Below, in pieces: positions 28,287-36,165 of a DNA stretch of 64,000 nucleotides. The position numbers and the translations under genes were made by a program. Below the pieces are notes generated by a model. It did not search any database, had not been told where the DNA came from, and saw nothing but the letters and a program-made list of their open reading frames with translations. Positions within the stretch are counted from its first letter, which is position 1, and the number at the start of each line of letters is the position of its first letter. This stretch comes from an uncultured Marinobacterium sp. (GTDB lineage: Bacteria; Pseudomonadota; Gammaproteobacteria; Pseudomonadales; Balneatricaceae). The stretch covers positions 186,001 to 250,000 of the forward strand of contig CANMWJ010000004.1 in the NCBI GenBank assembly GCA_947501565.1. The letters run 5' to 3'.

Positions 28287-29650
28287 TGCGCGGCACCGTA
28301 ATGCTTATCGATGATGAAGCGATGATCCGTCAGTCCACCGAACAGTGGCTGAAGATCGCGGGTTTTGAGGTGTTGAGTTTTGACCGTGCAGAAACCGCAC
28401 TGGAGACACTGGATGAACAGTTTCCCGGCATCGTGGTGAGTGATGTAAAGATGCCCGGTATGGATGGCCTGACGCTGATGGCGGAAGCACAGCAGCGAAT
28501 CCCTGAGCTGCCGGTGATCCTGATCACCGGTCATGGTGATGTGGATATGGCGATCAAGGCGATGCGCGAGGGCGCCTACGACTTTATCGAAAAACCTTTT
28601 GTGCCCGAGCGGTTGGTGGAGACGATCCACCGTGCCTGTGAGAAGCGGCGCCTGATGCTGGAAAACCTGCGTCTGCAGCAGAATCTCTCGTCGCAATCCG
28701 GTCTGGATGCCAAGTTGATCGGCATCTCACCGTCGATTCAACGCCTGAAACGCGAGCTGCTGAAGTGTGCCGAGCTGGATACCAATGTCATCATCTACGG
28801 TGAAACCGGTACGGGTAAGGAGCTGGTGGCGCAGTGCCTGCATGAGTTCAGTGGCCGGGCGGCGAAGAACTTTGTACCGCTCAACTGCGGTGCGATCCCG
28901 GAAGCGCTGATCGAAAGCGAGCTTTTCGGGCACGAGGCTGGTGCGTTTACCAGCGCGGATAAGCAGCGGGTAGGTAAGTTCGAATACGCCCACGGCGGCA
29001 CTCTGTTCCTCGATGAGATCGAGAGTATGCCTGCTAATCTGCAGATCAAACTGCTACGTGCCTTGCAGGAGGGAGTGATCGAGCGGCTGGGGGCCAATAC
29101 GCCGATCCCGGTGGACCTGCGTGTGGTGGCAGCGTCCAAGGCGGACCTGCGCACGGATGATAACTTCCGGCAGGACCTCTATTACCGCCTGAATGTGACC
29201 CAGCTGCATATCCCGCCGCTACGGGAGCGTCAGGAGGATGTGCCTCTGCTGTTTGAACATTATGCACGGCAGGCTGCGGCACAGCACCAGCGCGATTTGC
29301 GCCGTACGACCGCGCAGGATATCCAGAACCTGCAGCAGTACAACTGGCCGGGTAACGTGCGCGAGCTGAAGAACATCGCGGTGCGTTATGCGCTGGACGG
29401 TAGCCTGGCGGTGGCCGATATTCTCTATCCACAGGAACCCTTGCTGACGGAAGAACCGGAAGTTGCCCAGCTGTCGCTGGCGGCGCAGGTCGCCAACTTT
29501 GAGAGCAAGGTAATCAGTGCTGCGCTGGCGCGTCATCAGGGCAATATTAAAGCGGTGCTGGATGAGCTGGATCTGCCGCGCCGTACGCTCAACCAGAAGA
29601 TGGCGAAGTACGGTTTGAACCGGGCTGATTTCCTCTCTGGCGAAGAGTGA
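28286..29650 (+). CDS. DctD-like sigma-54-dependent response regulator
   Basis: A 454-residue enhancer-binding regulator. The receiver domain (1-120) has acidic residues D9/D10 and the phosphorylation site D53 in VVSDVKMPGMDG. The AAA+ domain has Walker A GETGTGKE and ESELFGHEAGAFTSADKQRV. The sigma-54 contact loop reads GAFTSA, not the usual GAFTGA. Walker B is GGTLFLDEIESM. A Fis-type helix-turn-helix (QGNIKAVLDELDLPRRTLNQ) closes the protein. The gene is coupled to the DctB-like kinase and precedes a sigma-54 promoter, so its likely target is the TAXI/TRAP operon. Confidence 0.93.
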   Translation: MRGTVMLIDDEAMIRQSTEQWLKIAGFEVLSFDRAETALETLDEQFPGIVVSDVKMPGMDGLTLMAEAQQRIPELPVILITGHGDVDMAIKAMREGAYDFIEKPFVPERLVETIHRACEKRRLMLENLRLQQNLSSQSGLDAKLIGISPSIQRLKRELLKCAELDTNVIIYGETGTGKELVAQCLHEFSGRAAKNFVPLNCGAIPEALIESELFGHEAGAFTSADKQRVGKFEYAHGGTLFLDEIESMPANLQIKLLRALQEGVIERLGANTPIPVDLRVVAASKADLRTDDNFRQDLYYRLNVTQLHIPPLRERQEDVPLLFEHYARQAAAQHQRDLRRTTAQDIQNLQQYNWPGNVRELKNIAVRYALDGSLAVADILYPQEPLLTEEPEVAQLSLAAQVANFESKVISAALARHQGNIKAVLDELDLPRRTLNQKMAKYGLNRADFLSGEE

Positions 29651-29667
29651 GCAATTTTTTGCCTATC

Positions 29668-29692
29668 TAGCCGGTTCAGTCTGATCCGGCTA
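29668..29692 (+). terminator. Terminator-like hairpin after the dctD-like gene
   Basis: TAGCCGG/CCGGCTA (29668-29674 and 29686-29692) with an 11-base loop, then TTAATTACT. The T-tract is weak. It separates the two-component genes from the transporter operon. Confidence 0.55.
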
Positions 29693-29802
29693 TTAATTAC
29701 TCAGCTGTTGCCTCTCTTTACGTCGATTCCTGCCTTTTCGCCGCACGGGGCGATGGAATCACATCCAACTTTCACACATTAATCACATTTACCGGTTACC
29801 GA

Positions 29803-29851
29803 TAAGCAAGATTTTGCTTATGGTTTGTGGGTCGATCAGCAATTTCTTGCT
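29803..29851 (+). promoter_or_regulatory. Two tandem enhancer-like palindromes for the DctD-like activator
   Basis: TAAGCAA-N4-TTGCTTA (29803-29820) and AGCAA-N4-TTGCT (29838-29851) share the core AGCAA-N4-TTGCT. Their centres are 33 bases apart, about three helical turns. They sit roughly 85-120 bases upstream of the sigma-54 promoter, the normal place for upstream activating sequences. Assignment to the neighbouring DctD-like protein is inference. Confidence 0.7.
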
Positions 29852-29925
29852 CATTCGGGTGTGACAGGGACGTTTACGTTTTTATTAACTTCTTTTAAAT
29901 CAATTGCTTATGATTTTTCAGGAAG

Positions 29926-29941
29926 TTGGCCCCCTCCTTGC
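29926..29941 (+). promoter_or_regulatory. Sigma-54 promoter of the TAXI/TRAP operon
   Basis: TTGGCCCCCTCCTTGC has GG (29928-29929) and GC (29940-29941) separated by 10 bases, the invariant sigma-54 -24/-12 spacing. Transcription would begin near 29953, leaving a leader of about 45 bases before the ATG at 29999. Confidence 0.82.
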
Positions 29942-29998
29942 AATACCTGAACTACCTTCGTTCGAAATAACAATAACCAACAAATTAAGGGTATTGAG

Positions 29999-31027
29999 AT
30001 GAATAACAGCAAGCGTACTTTCCTCAAGGGTCTGGGTCTTACTTTGGCGATCAGCGCCGCAATGGGCACCGCGGGTCTGGCTCAGGCTGCTGAGAAGCGC
30101 GGCTACATTCTGGCAACCGCTTCCACCGGCGGTACTTACTATCCGGTAGGTGTGGCGCTGGCGACACTGACCAAAGTTAAGCTGGAGCCAAAACACAAAC
30201 TGTCTCTTTCCGCGATCAACTCCGCAGGTTCCGGTGAAAACGTAAAGCTGCTGCGTGAAAACGAAGCACAGTTTGCCATCATGCAAGGCTTGTATGGCGC
30301 GTGGGCATGGAACGGCGAAGGTCCGGTGAAAGCATCCGGCCCGCAGAAGCAGCTGCGCTCCGTATCCATGTTGTGGCAGAACGTTGAGCAGTTCGTGGTG
30401 AAATCCAAATACGCCAAGACCGGTACGGTTGAAGACTTGGGTGCTTTCGGTGACACCAAGTTCTCCATCGGTAAGAAAAACTCCGGTACTGAAGGCTCCG
30501 GTCGTCAGATCCTGGGTGGCCTGAACATCGATCCGAACAAGTTTGATCTGGCTTACATGGGTTACGGTGCCAGCGCCGATGCGCTGCAGAATGGTACCAT
30601 CGAAGGTATGAACATCCCGGCGGGTGTACCAACCAGTGCGATTACCCGTGCTTACGCCGCCCTGGGCAGCGACATGACCATCCTGAACTTCACCGATGAG
30701 CAGATTGCAGAAGCGAACGGTAAGTACAAACTGTGGACCCGTTTTGTGATTCCGGCTAACACCTACCCGGGTCAGACCAAAGATATCAACACCATGGCCC
30801 AGCCAAACTTCCTGGCGGTGCGTGACGATATCTCCGACGAAGATGTCTACATGATCACCAAAACCATCTACGAAAACCTGCCGTTCCTGAACGGTATCCA
30901 CAAGGCCACTAAAGCGATGGCGCTGGAGAAAGCGATCGCAGGTCTGCCAGTACCACTGCACCCGGGTGCGGCGCGTTACTACCAGGAGATGGGTCTGGAG
31001 ATCCCGGCTCACCTGATCGCTAAGTAA
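29999..31027 (+). CDS. TAXI-family TRAP transporter solute-binding protein
   Basis: A 342-residue periplasmic binding protein. The leader MNNSKRTFLKGLGLTLAISA ends near GLAQA; its KRTFLKG sequence is somewhat Tat-like, but Sec export is also possible. The mature protein begins with the TAXI signature ILATASTGGTYYPVGVALAT and has INSAGSGENVKLLRENEAQF and IGKKNSGTEGSGRQIL. It captures an organic acid for the permease encoded next. The sigma-54 promoter and two-component system upstream, and an L-2-hydroxyglutarate oxidase downstream, suggest 2-hydroxyglutarate or a related C5 acid as ligand; this is inference. Confidence 0.92.
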   Translation: MNNSKRTFLKGLGLTLAISAAMGTAGLAQAAEKRGYILATASTGGTYYPVGVALATLTKVKLEPKHKLSLSAINSAGSGENVKLLRENEAQFAIMQGLYGAWAWNGEGPVKASGPQKQLRSVSMLWQNVEQFVVKSKYAKTGTVEDLGAFGDTKFSIGKKNSGTEGSGRQILGGLNIDPNKFDLAYMGYGASADALQNGTIEGMNIPAGVPTSAITRAYAALGSDMTILNFTDEQIAEANGKYKLWTRFVIPANTYPGQTKDINTMAQPNFLAVRDDISDEDVYMITKTIYENLPFLNGIHKATKAMALEKAIAGLPVPLHPGAARYYQEMGLEIPAHLIAK

Positions 31028-31043
31028 TCCACGCGGTCTCTAT

Positions 31044-31072
31044 CTCGGGGGGCGTTTGTTCCCCGAGGTTTC
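31044..31072 (+). terminator. Intercistronic hairpin between TAXI binding protein and permease
   Basis: CTCGGGG/CCCCGAG (31044-31050 and 31061-31067) is followed by GTTTCTC. It is probably a partial terminator or a 3'-end stabiliser that raises binding-protein mRNA over permease mRNA. Confidence 0.6.
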
Positions 31073-31100
31073 TCTCATCGAGTAAGTACTGGATTTGATC

Positions 31101-33239
31101 ATGAGTTCCGAAACCCCTGTTACCGATCAGGACACAGCTGAGAAGCTGAAAAGCATGGAGCTGATTCAGCGACCGGACGACTCCTTTGCCGGCCGTTTCA
31201 TCTACTGGGCGGGTGTATTCTTTGCACTGGCTCACATCTATTTCAATACGCTGGGTACCCTGTCCGAGTTGTGGGTATCCGCGATACATTTCGCAGGTTT
31301 TGCGCTGATCTGCGGCCTGATGGTGCCGATGGTTCGCTGTCAGACCGAAGCGGGTAAACGCCTGACCCTGATTCTGGATCTGCTGCTGGGTATCGCAGCG
31401 ATCTTCTGTACCCTCTACCTGATCGGTTTTGAGGACGCGCTGTACGAACGGGGCGTGAAGTTTGTCGAAGCAGACTGGGTGTTCTCGGTATGTGCGATCT
31501 TTATCACGCTGGAGATGGCGCGTCGTACCACCGGTTGGTTTATCCCGAGCATGATTGTGGTGGCGCTCACCTACGTCTTCTGGTGGGGCCAGTACATTGA
31601 CGGAGTCTTCGGTTTTCCGGGGCTGAGCCTGGAAACCTTGCTCTACCGCAGCTACTTCTCATCCGAGGGGATGTTCGGCCAGATCGCACGTATCTCCTGG
31701 ACCTACGTCTTCATGTTTATCCTGTTCGGCGCGTTTCTGGTGAAGTCTGGTGCCGGTGATTTCATTATCGAGCTGTCGCGTTGCGCGGCGGGGCGTTTTG
31801 TCGGCGGACCGGGTTTTGTCGCTGTATTGGGCTCCGGCCTGATGGGTTCCGTCTCCGGTTCCTCCGTGGCCAACACCGTATCGACCGGCGTGATCACCAT
31901 CCCGCTGATGCGCCGTGCCGGTTTCCCGGCGAAGTTTGCCGCCGGTGTTGAAGCCGCTGCGTCTACCGGTGGACAGCTGATGCCGCCGGTGATGGGAGCA
32001 GGGGCCTTTATCATGGCGTCCTACACCCAGATTCCGTACGTAGACATCATCGCCATCGCGGCGCTGCCTGCGCTGCTGTACTTCCTTTCTGTGGGTTTCT
32101 TCGTCCGTGTGGAAGCGATGCGCAGTCATGCCCATGCGGTCGAAAGTGATACCCGTCCGATTGGCGAAGTATTCAAAGATGGCTGGCACTACCTGTTGCC
32201 GCTGGTGGTATTGGTAGCGCTGCTGATCTACGGCTTTACGCCGACCTACGCAGCGGGATTCTCCATCATCTCGGTGGTGGCGGCGTCCTGGCTCTCCAAA
32301 CACCCGATGGGCTTCCGCGATATTCTGGATGCGCTGGCGCAGGGCTCTAAGAACATGGCGACCACCTCGATGCTGCTGATCTCTGTGGGATTGGTGGTGA
32401 ACGTGGTGGCGATGACCGGTATCGGTAATACCTTCTCCCTGATGGTGACCGACTGGGCCGGTGGCAGCCTGATGATCACCATCATTCTGGTGGCGCTGGC
32501 ATCCCTGATCCTGGGGATGGGCCTGCCGGTTACAGCGTCCTACATCGTACTGGCAACCCTGTCTGCCCCCGCGCTTTATGGCCTGATTGCGGAAAGCCAG
32601 CTGCTGGCGATGATGGTCGCCGGTCAGCTGCCAGAGGCGGCACACAGCATCTTTATGCTGGTGGATATGGAGAAAGCGGCACTGCTGACGGCGCCGATGA
32701 GTGAAGCCGATGCCCAGCAACTGTTGTCGCTGGTGCCGGGTGATTTCAAGAATCAGCTGCTGGAGATGGCACTCGATCCATCCGCGCTGGCGATGGCGTT
32801 GCTCTCCGCCCATATGATCATCTTCTGGCTGTCGCAGGACAGTAACGTGACTCCGCCGGTCTGCCTGACCGCCTTTGCTGCGGCTGCGATCGCTAAAACA
32901 CCGCCGATGGCGACCGGGTTTACGGCTTGGAAGGTGGCGAAAGGGCTCTACATCGTACCGTTGCTGTTCGCCTACACCTCATTTATCGGCGGTAGCTGGG
33001 AGGAGGTGCTGAGCATCTTCATCTTCGCCTGTGTTGGTATCTACGCGCTGGTAGGCTTTATGGAAGGTTATCTGGAGAGCAAGCTGAATCTGGTACTGCG
33101 TCTGCTCTCGGGTGCGCTGGGCGTTGTGTTGCTCTGGCCACACGGTCTGCTGGTGCTCAACCTGATCGCAGCAGCTGCCTTTATCAGCATATTTATCTAC
33201 AGCCGTAAGCAGGTCGTACCGGACGTGCAACCCGCTTAA
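31101..33239 (+). CDS. TRAP transporter fused permease (small plus large subunit)
   Basis: A 712-residue inner-membrane protein of the fused DctQM type used by TAXI systems. I chose ATG 31101 (MSSETPVTDQDTAEKLKSME); a TTG two codons earlier opens the frame. Residues to about 200 hold the Q-like helices. The rest is the M-like transporter with GSGLMGSVSGSSVANTVSTG, AAASTGGQLMPPVMGAGAFI, LILGMGLPVTASYIV and DSNVTPPVCLTAFAAAAIA, the classic TRAP large-subunit motifs. It couples ion gradients to uptake of the solute delivered by the TAXI protein. Confidence 0.94.
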   Translation: MSSETPVTDQDTAEKLKSMELIQRPDDSFAGRFIYWAGVFFALAHIYFNTLGTLSELWVSAIHFAGFALICGLMVPMVRCQTEAGKRLTLILDLLLGIAAIFCTLYLIGFEDALYERGVKFVEADWVFSVCAIFITLEMARRTTGWFIPSMIVVALTYVFWWGQYIDGVFGFPGLSLETLLYRSYFSSEGMFGQIARISWTYVFMFILFGAFLVKSGAGDFIIELSRCAAGRFVGGPGFVAVLGSGLMGSVSGSSVANTVSTGVITIPLMRRAGFPAKFAAGVEAAASTGGQLMPPVMGAGAFIMASYTQIPYVDIIAIAALPALLYFLSVGFFVRVEAMRSHAHAVESDTRPIGEVFKDGWHYLLPLVVLVALLIYGFTPTYAAGFSIISVVAASWLSKHPMGFRDILDALAQGSKNMATTSMLLISVGLVVNVVAMTGIGNTFSLMVTDWAGGSLMITIILVALASLILGMGLPVTASYIVLATLSAPALYGLIAESQLLAMMVAGQLPEAAHSIFMLVDMEKAALLTAPMSEADAQQLLSLVPGDFKNQLLEMALDPSALAMALLSAHMIIFWLSQDSNVTPPVCLTAFAAAAIAKTPPMATGFTAWKVAKGLYIVPLLFAYTSFIGGSWEEVLSIFIFACVGIYALVGFMEGYLESKLNLVLRLLSGALGVVLLWPHGLLVLNLIAAAAFISIFIYSRKQVVPDVQPA

Positions 33240-33300
33240 CACCTCACAATCTCTTATTCAGGGGGCCGCTTGCCGGTCCCCTACGATCTGAAGAATCACT

Positions 33301-34506
33301 ATGAATCAGAATTACGATTTTATTGTTATCGGGGGGGGCATCATCGGTATGTCCACCGCATGGCAGCTGCAACAGCGCTATCCGGGCAAACGGGTGTTGG
33401 TGCTGGAGAAAGAGGCGGGGCCGGCGCAGCATCAGACCGGTCACAACTCAGGCGTTATCCACGCTGGCGTCTACTACACGCCGGGCAGCCTGAAAGCACG
33501 TTTCTGTCGCGAGGGTAACGTGGCCACTAAAGCGTTCTGTTCTGAACATGGCATTCAATACGACGAGTGCGGCAAACTGCTGGTCGCAACCAATGCCAAA
33601 GAGCTGGAGCGGATGCAGGCGCTGATCGGCCGCTGCGCAGAGAACGGTATCGAAATCGAGGTGCTGGACGAAGCACAGCTTAAAAAGCGCGAGCCCAATA
33701 TCAGTGGTGTGGGAGCAATCTTCGTTCCCTCGACCGGCATCGTCAGCTACACCCAGATCACCGCAAAAATGGGGGAGCTGGTGGAGCAGGATGGTGGTGA
33801 AGTCCGTTTCAACACTGCGGTCACCAGTATCGAGGAAGGTGAAACCGACGTCAGCGTGAGCACAAGCCAGGGCACCTTCAAAGGCGATTATCTGGTGGCG
33901 TGCGCGGGGTTGATGTCTGATCGTGTGGTACGGATGATGGGGCTTAAACCCGAGTTTAAGATCATTCCGTTTCGTGGCGAATACTTCCTGTTGGGGGAAG
34001 AGCACAACCAGATTGTGAACCACCTGATCTATCCGATCCCGGACCCGGATCTGCCGTTCCTGGGTGTGCACCTGACCCGCATGATAGACGGCACAGTGAC
34101 TGTCGGACCCAATGCCGTTTTGGCGTTCAAACGGGAAGGTTACCGCAAGACCGATATCAGCCTGCGTGACAGCTTCGAGATGCTGACCTATCCGGGCATG
34201 ATCAAGGTGCTGATCAAGAACTTTAAAGCCAGCATGGTGGAGTTGAAGAACAGCCTCTGTAAAAAGGGTTACCTGAAACTGGTGCAGAAATACTGCCCAT
34301 CACTGGTGATCAACGACCTACACCCCTATCCGGCGGGCATTCGCGCACAGGCGGTCTCCAAAGAGGGGGAGGTGGTGGATGATTTCCTGTTTATGAATAC
34401 CAAACGTGCGCTGGCGGTGTGCAACGCGCCTTCACCGGCGGCGACCTCAGCAATTCCGATCGGCAACCATATCGTGGAGAAAGTGGCGGAACTGGTTGAT
34501 CACTGA
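33301..34506 (+). CDS. lhgO: L-2-hydroxyglutarate oxidase
   Basis: A 401-residue FAD-dependent oxidoreductase. The dinucleotide-binding motif is VIGGGIIGMSTAWQLQQRYP, followed by HNSGVIHAGVYYTPGSLKAR, which is highly typical of LhgO (YgaF). Later motifs are VGPNAVLAFKREGY and a C-terminal FAD contact around NAPSPAATSAIPIGNHIV. It oxidises L-2-hydroxyglutarate to 2-oxoglutarate and passes electrons to the membrane quinone pool. It lies 61 bases after the TRAP permease on the same strand. Its 3' end overlaps the convergent antiporter gene by 7 bases. Confidence 0.93.
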   Translation: MNQNYDFIVIGGGIIGMSTAWQLQQRYPGKRVLVLEKEAGPAQHQTGHNSGVIHAGVYYTPGSLKARFCREGNVATKAFCSEHGIQYDECGKLLVATNAKELERMQALIGRCAENGIEIEVLDEAQLKKREPNISGVGAIFVPSTGIVSYTQITAKMGELVEQDGGEVRFNTAVTSIEEGETDVSVSTSQGTFKGDYLVACAGLMSDRVVRMMGLKPEFKIIPFRGEYFLLGEEHNQIVNHLIYPIPDPDLPFLGVHLTRMIDGTVTVGPNAVLAFKREGYRKTDISLRDSFEMLTYPGMIKVLIKNFKASMVELKNSLCKKGYLKLVQKYCPSLVINDLHPYPAGIRAQAVSKEGEVVDDFLFMNTKRALAVCNAPSPAATSAIPIGNHIVEKVAELVDH

Positions 34507-35675
34507 TCCTGGTTCTTACGCAACGCCAGCCGGGTAAAAACGGGTCCGATAATCTCAAACACAATGGTTGATCCGATCACCAGCGTCAGCAGTGTTTGGG
34601 CGTACTCGGGATACCGGCTGGCAGCCACCAATGCCATCCCCATCGCTGCGCCAGCCTGGGGCAGCATGGCAACGCCGATCCAGCGGCAGACCTGAGGCGG
34701 TGCGCTAGCAAGACGCCCACCCAGCCAGCTGGAGAGGATCTTGCCTAGGCTGCGACTCAGGATATAAACCAGCGCGATCAGGCCGAGTGTCTTGAAGGCC
34801 AGAAACTCCAGCGAAGCGCCCGCCAGCACGAAAAAGATCGCGAACAGGGGCCAGCTGATCCCCTCGATGGCGTGAAAGGGATAGTCATGGTGTTTAGCCA
34901 GATTGGCGATGGTAGCGCCCATCACCATGGAGCTGATCAGGAACGACACCTCGTAGTACTCCGCCAGACCGCCACAGAGAAACACCAACCCCAGTGCTTC
35001 GGTCAGCATCGGCTGTCCCGGCGAGATGCGGCCTGTCAGCTGCGCGGCCGGTATACCCAGTGCCAGTCCGAGTAACACGGCGCCCCCGATATCATGCACG
35101 GCCATCATCAATGGGCCGGTGCTGCCCGTATCGCCATTCAACATCGCGGTCAGCGATAATCCCAGACTGAACAACACTAACCCCCAGGCGTCATCCAGCG
35201 CAACGACGCCCAGCAGCAGTTCCGGAAATGATCCACTGGTCTCCGAGCTGAGAACGGTATCCACCGTCGCGGCGGGGGCTGTTGCCGCTGCAATACAACC
35301 CAGTATTACCGCAAGCTGCAGGGAGAGACCGAACAGCATCAGCGTAACGGTGACCAGCAGGGCTGTGCCCAGCGCGCCCACTGTGGAGATACTCAGCAAC
35401 AACTGATTGTCACGTTTGAGATGGGAATATTTGAGGCGTCCGCCAAGGAGAAAACCGACCATCAGCAGCGTAATTTCGGCGATCAGTTCAAACTGTGCGG
35501 TGACATTGGTGGGGATCAGATCCAGCAATTCAGGTCCGATCAGAATGCCGAAGATCAGTAGCAAGGTAACCCGTGGCAGCGGTGTGACACGTCCCAGCAG
35601 GTCAGTGGCCAACCCCATCAACAGAATGCCGCCCAAGGCTAACAGTAGCTCTGCCGTCTCGTTCACCTCGATCAA
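34500..35675 (-). CDS. Cation:proton antiporter (Kef/NhaP-like membrane domain only)
   Basis: A 391-residue protein with about twelve membrane helices and no cytoplasmic RCK domain. Typical exchanger segments are RVTLLLIFGILIGPELLDLI, ILGCIAAATAPAATVDTVLS and VVALDDAWGLVLFSLGLS (the Asp-Asp pair resembles ion-site aspartates). It is shorter than the Kef-type protein at 6342-8360 and not closely similar. The stop codon lies inside the 3' end of lhgO on the other strand (7-base overlap). Ion specificity is unknown. Confidence 0.88.
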   Translation of the reverse strand: MIEVNETAELLLALGGILLMGLATDLLGRVTPLPRVTLLLIFGILIGPELLDLIPTNVTAQFELIAEITLLMVGFLLGGRLKYSHLKRDNQLLLSISTVGALGTALLVTVTLMLFGLSLQLAVILGCIAAATAPAATVDTVLSSETSGSFPELLLGVVALDDAWGLVLFSLGLSLTAMLNGDTGSTGPLMMAVHDIGGAVLLGLALGIPAAQLTGRISPGQPMLTEALGLVFLCGGLAEYYEVSFLISSMVMGATIANLAKHHDYPFHAIEGISWPLFAIFFVLAGASLEFLAFKTLGLIALVYILSRSLGKILSSWLGGRLASAPPQVCRWIGVAMLPQAGAAMGMALVAASRYPEYAQTLLTLVIGSTIVFEIIGPVFTRLALRKNQDQ

Positions 35676-35865
35676 CCCCGATCTCTGCGCACTGGTTTTT
35701 TAAATGTAGTTGGTTTGTAGTGGGATGGGGTTGCTGAGAGGGAGGAGTGAGGCGGTGAGGCGAGAGCATCGATCTGTGACAAATGGGAAAGGGTGTCTTT
35801 CCTTTTCCCTGTTGTGAGGCTTAGGTACCCTTGCGTACTTTGATCAGATTAACGCTGGAAAGAAT

Positions 35866-36111
35866 ATGACCACCGATACCGCGACCCAAGACTCCGCAGC
35901 ACCTGCCGCGACCAAGAAACCGATCGATAAAGCGGTGTGTATCTGTAAGAAGGTGCGTACCAACGAATTTCTGACCAAGGTGAAAGCCCATAAAGCGTAC
36001 ACCATCGAAGAAGCACGTGAAGTGACCGGCGCGAATACCGGTTGTGGGGCTTGTTACGAGTATGCGGAAAGCCTGCTGGCACAGGTGCGCGCGGAAGTGG
36101 GTATTACCTGA
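35866..36111 (+). CDS. BFD-like [2Fe-2S] ferredoxin
   Basis: An 81-residue protein with a 20-residue Ala/Thr-rich N-terminal tail and a bacterioferritin-associated-ferredoxin-type domain. The four cysteines C25-x-C27 and C60-x-x-C63 (VCICKKVR and NTGCGACYEY) match the BFD cluster ligands. Free-standing BFD domains donate electrons, for example to release iron from bacterioferritin; no bacterioferritin gene is in the window, so the partner is unknown. A hairpin terminator follows. Confidence 0.85.
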   Translation: MTTDTATQDSAAPAATKKPIDKAVCICKKVRTNEFLTKVKAHKAYTIEEAREVTGANTGCGACYEYAESLLAQVRAEVGIT

Positions 36112-36121
36112 AAACGGACCG

Positions 36122-36165
36122 GCTCCTGCCTTTTGCTATCAGAGCAGATAGCAGGAGCGGTTTTT
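36122..36165 (+). terminator. Terminator after the BFD-like gene
   Basis: GCTCCTGC/GCAGGAGC (36122-36129 and 36151-36158) with an alternative inner stem TGCTATC/GATAGCA, followed by GGTTTTT. It overlaps the last codons of the convergent diguanylate cyclase gene. Confidence 0.75.
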
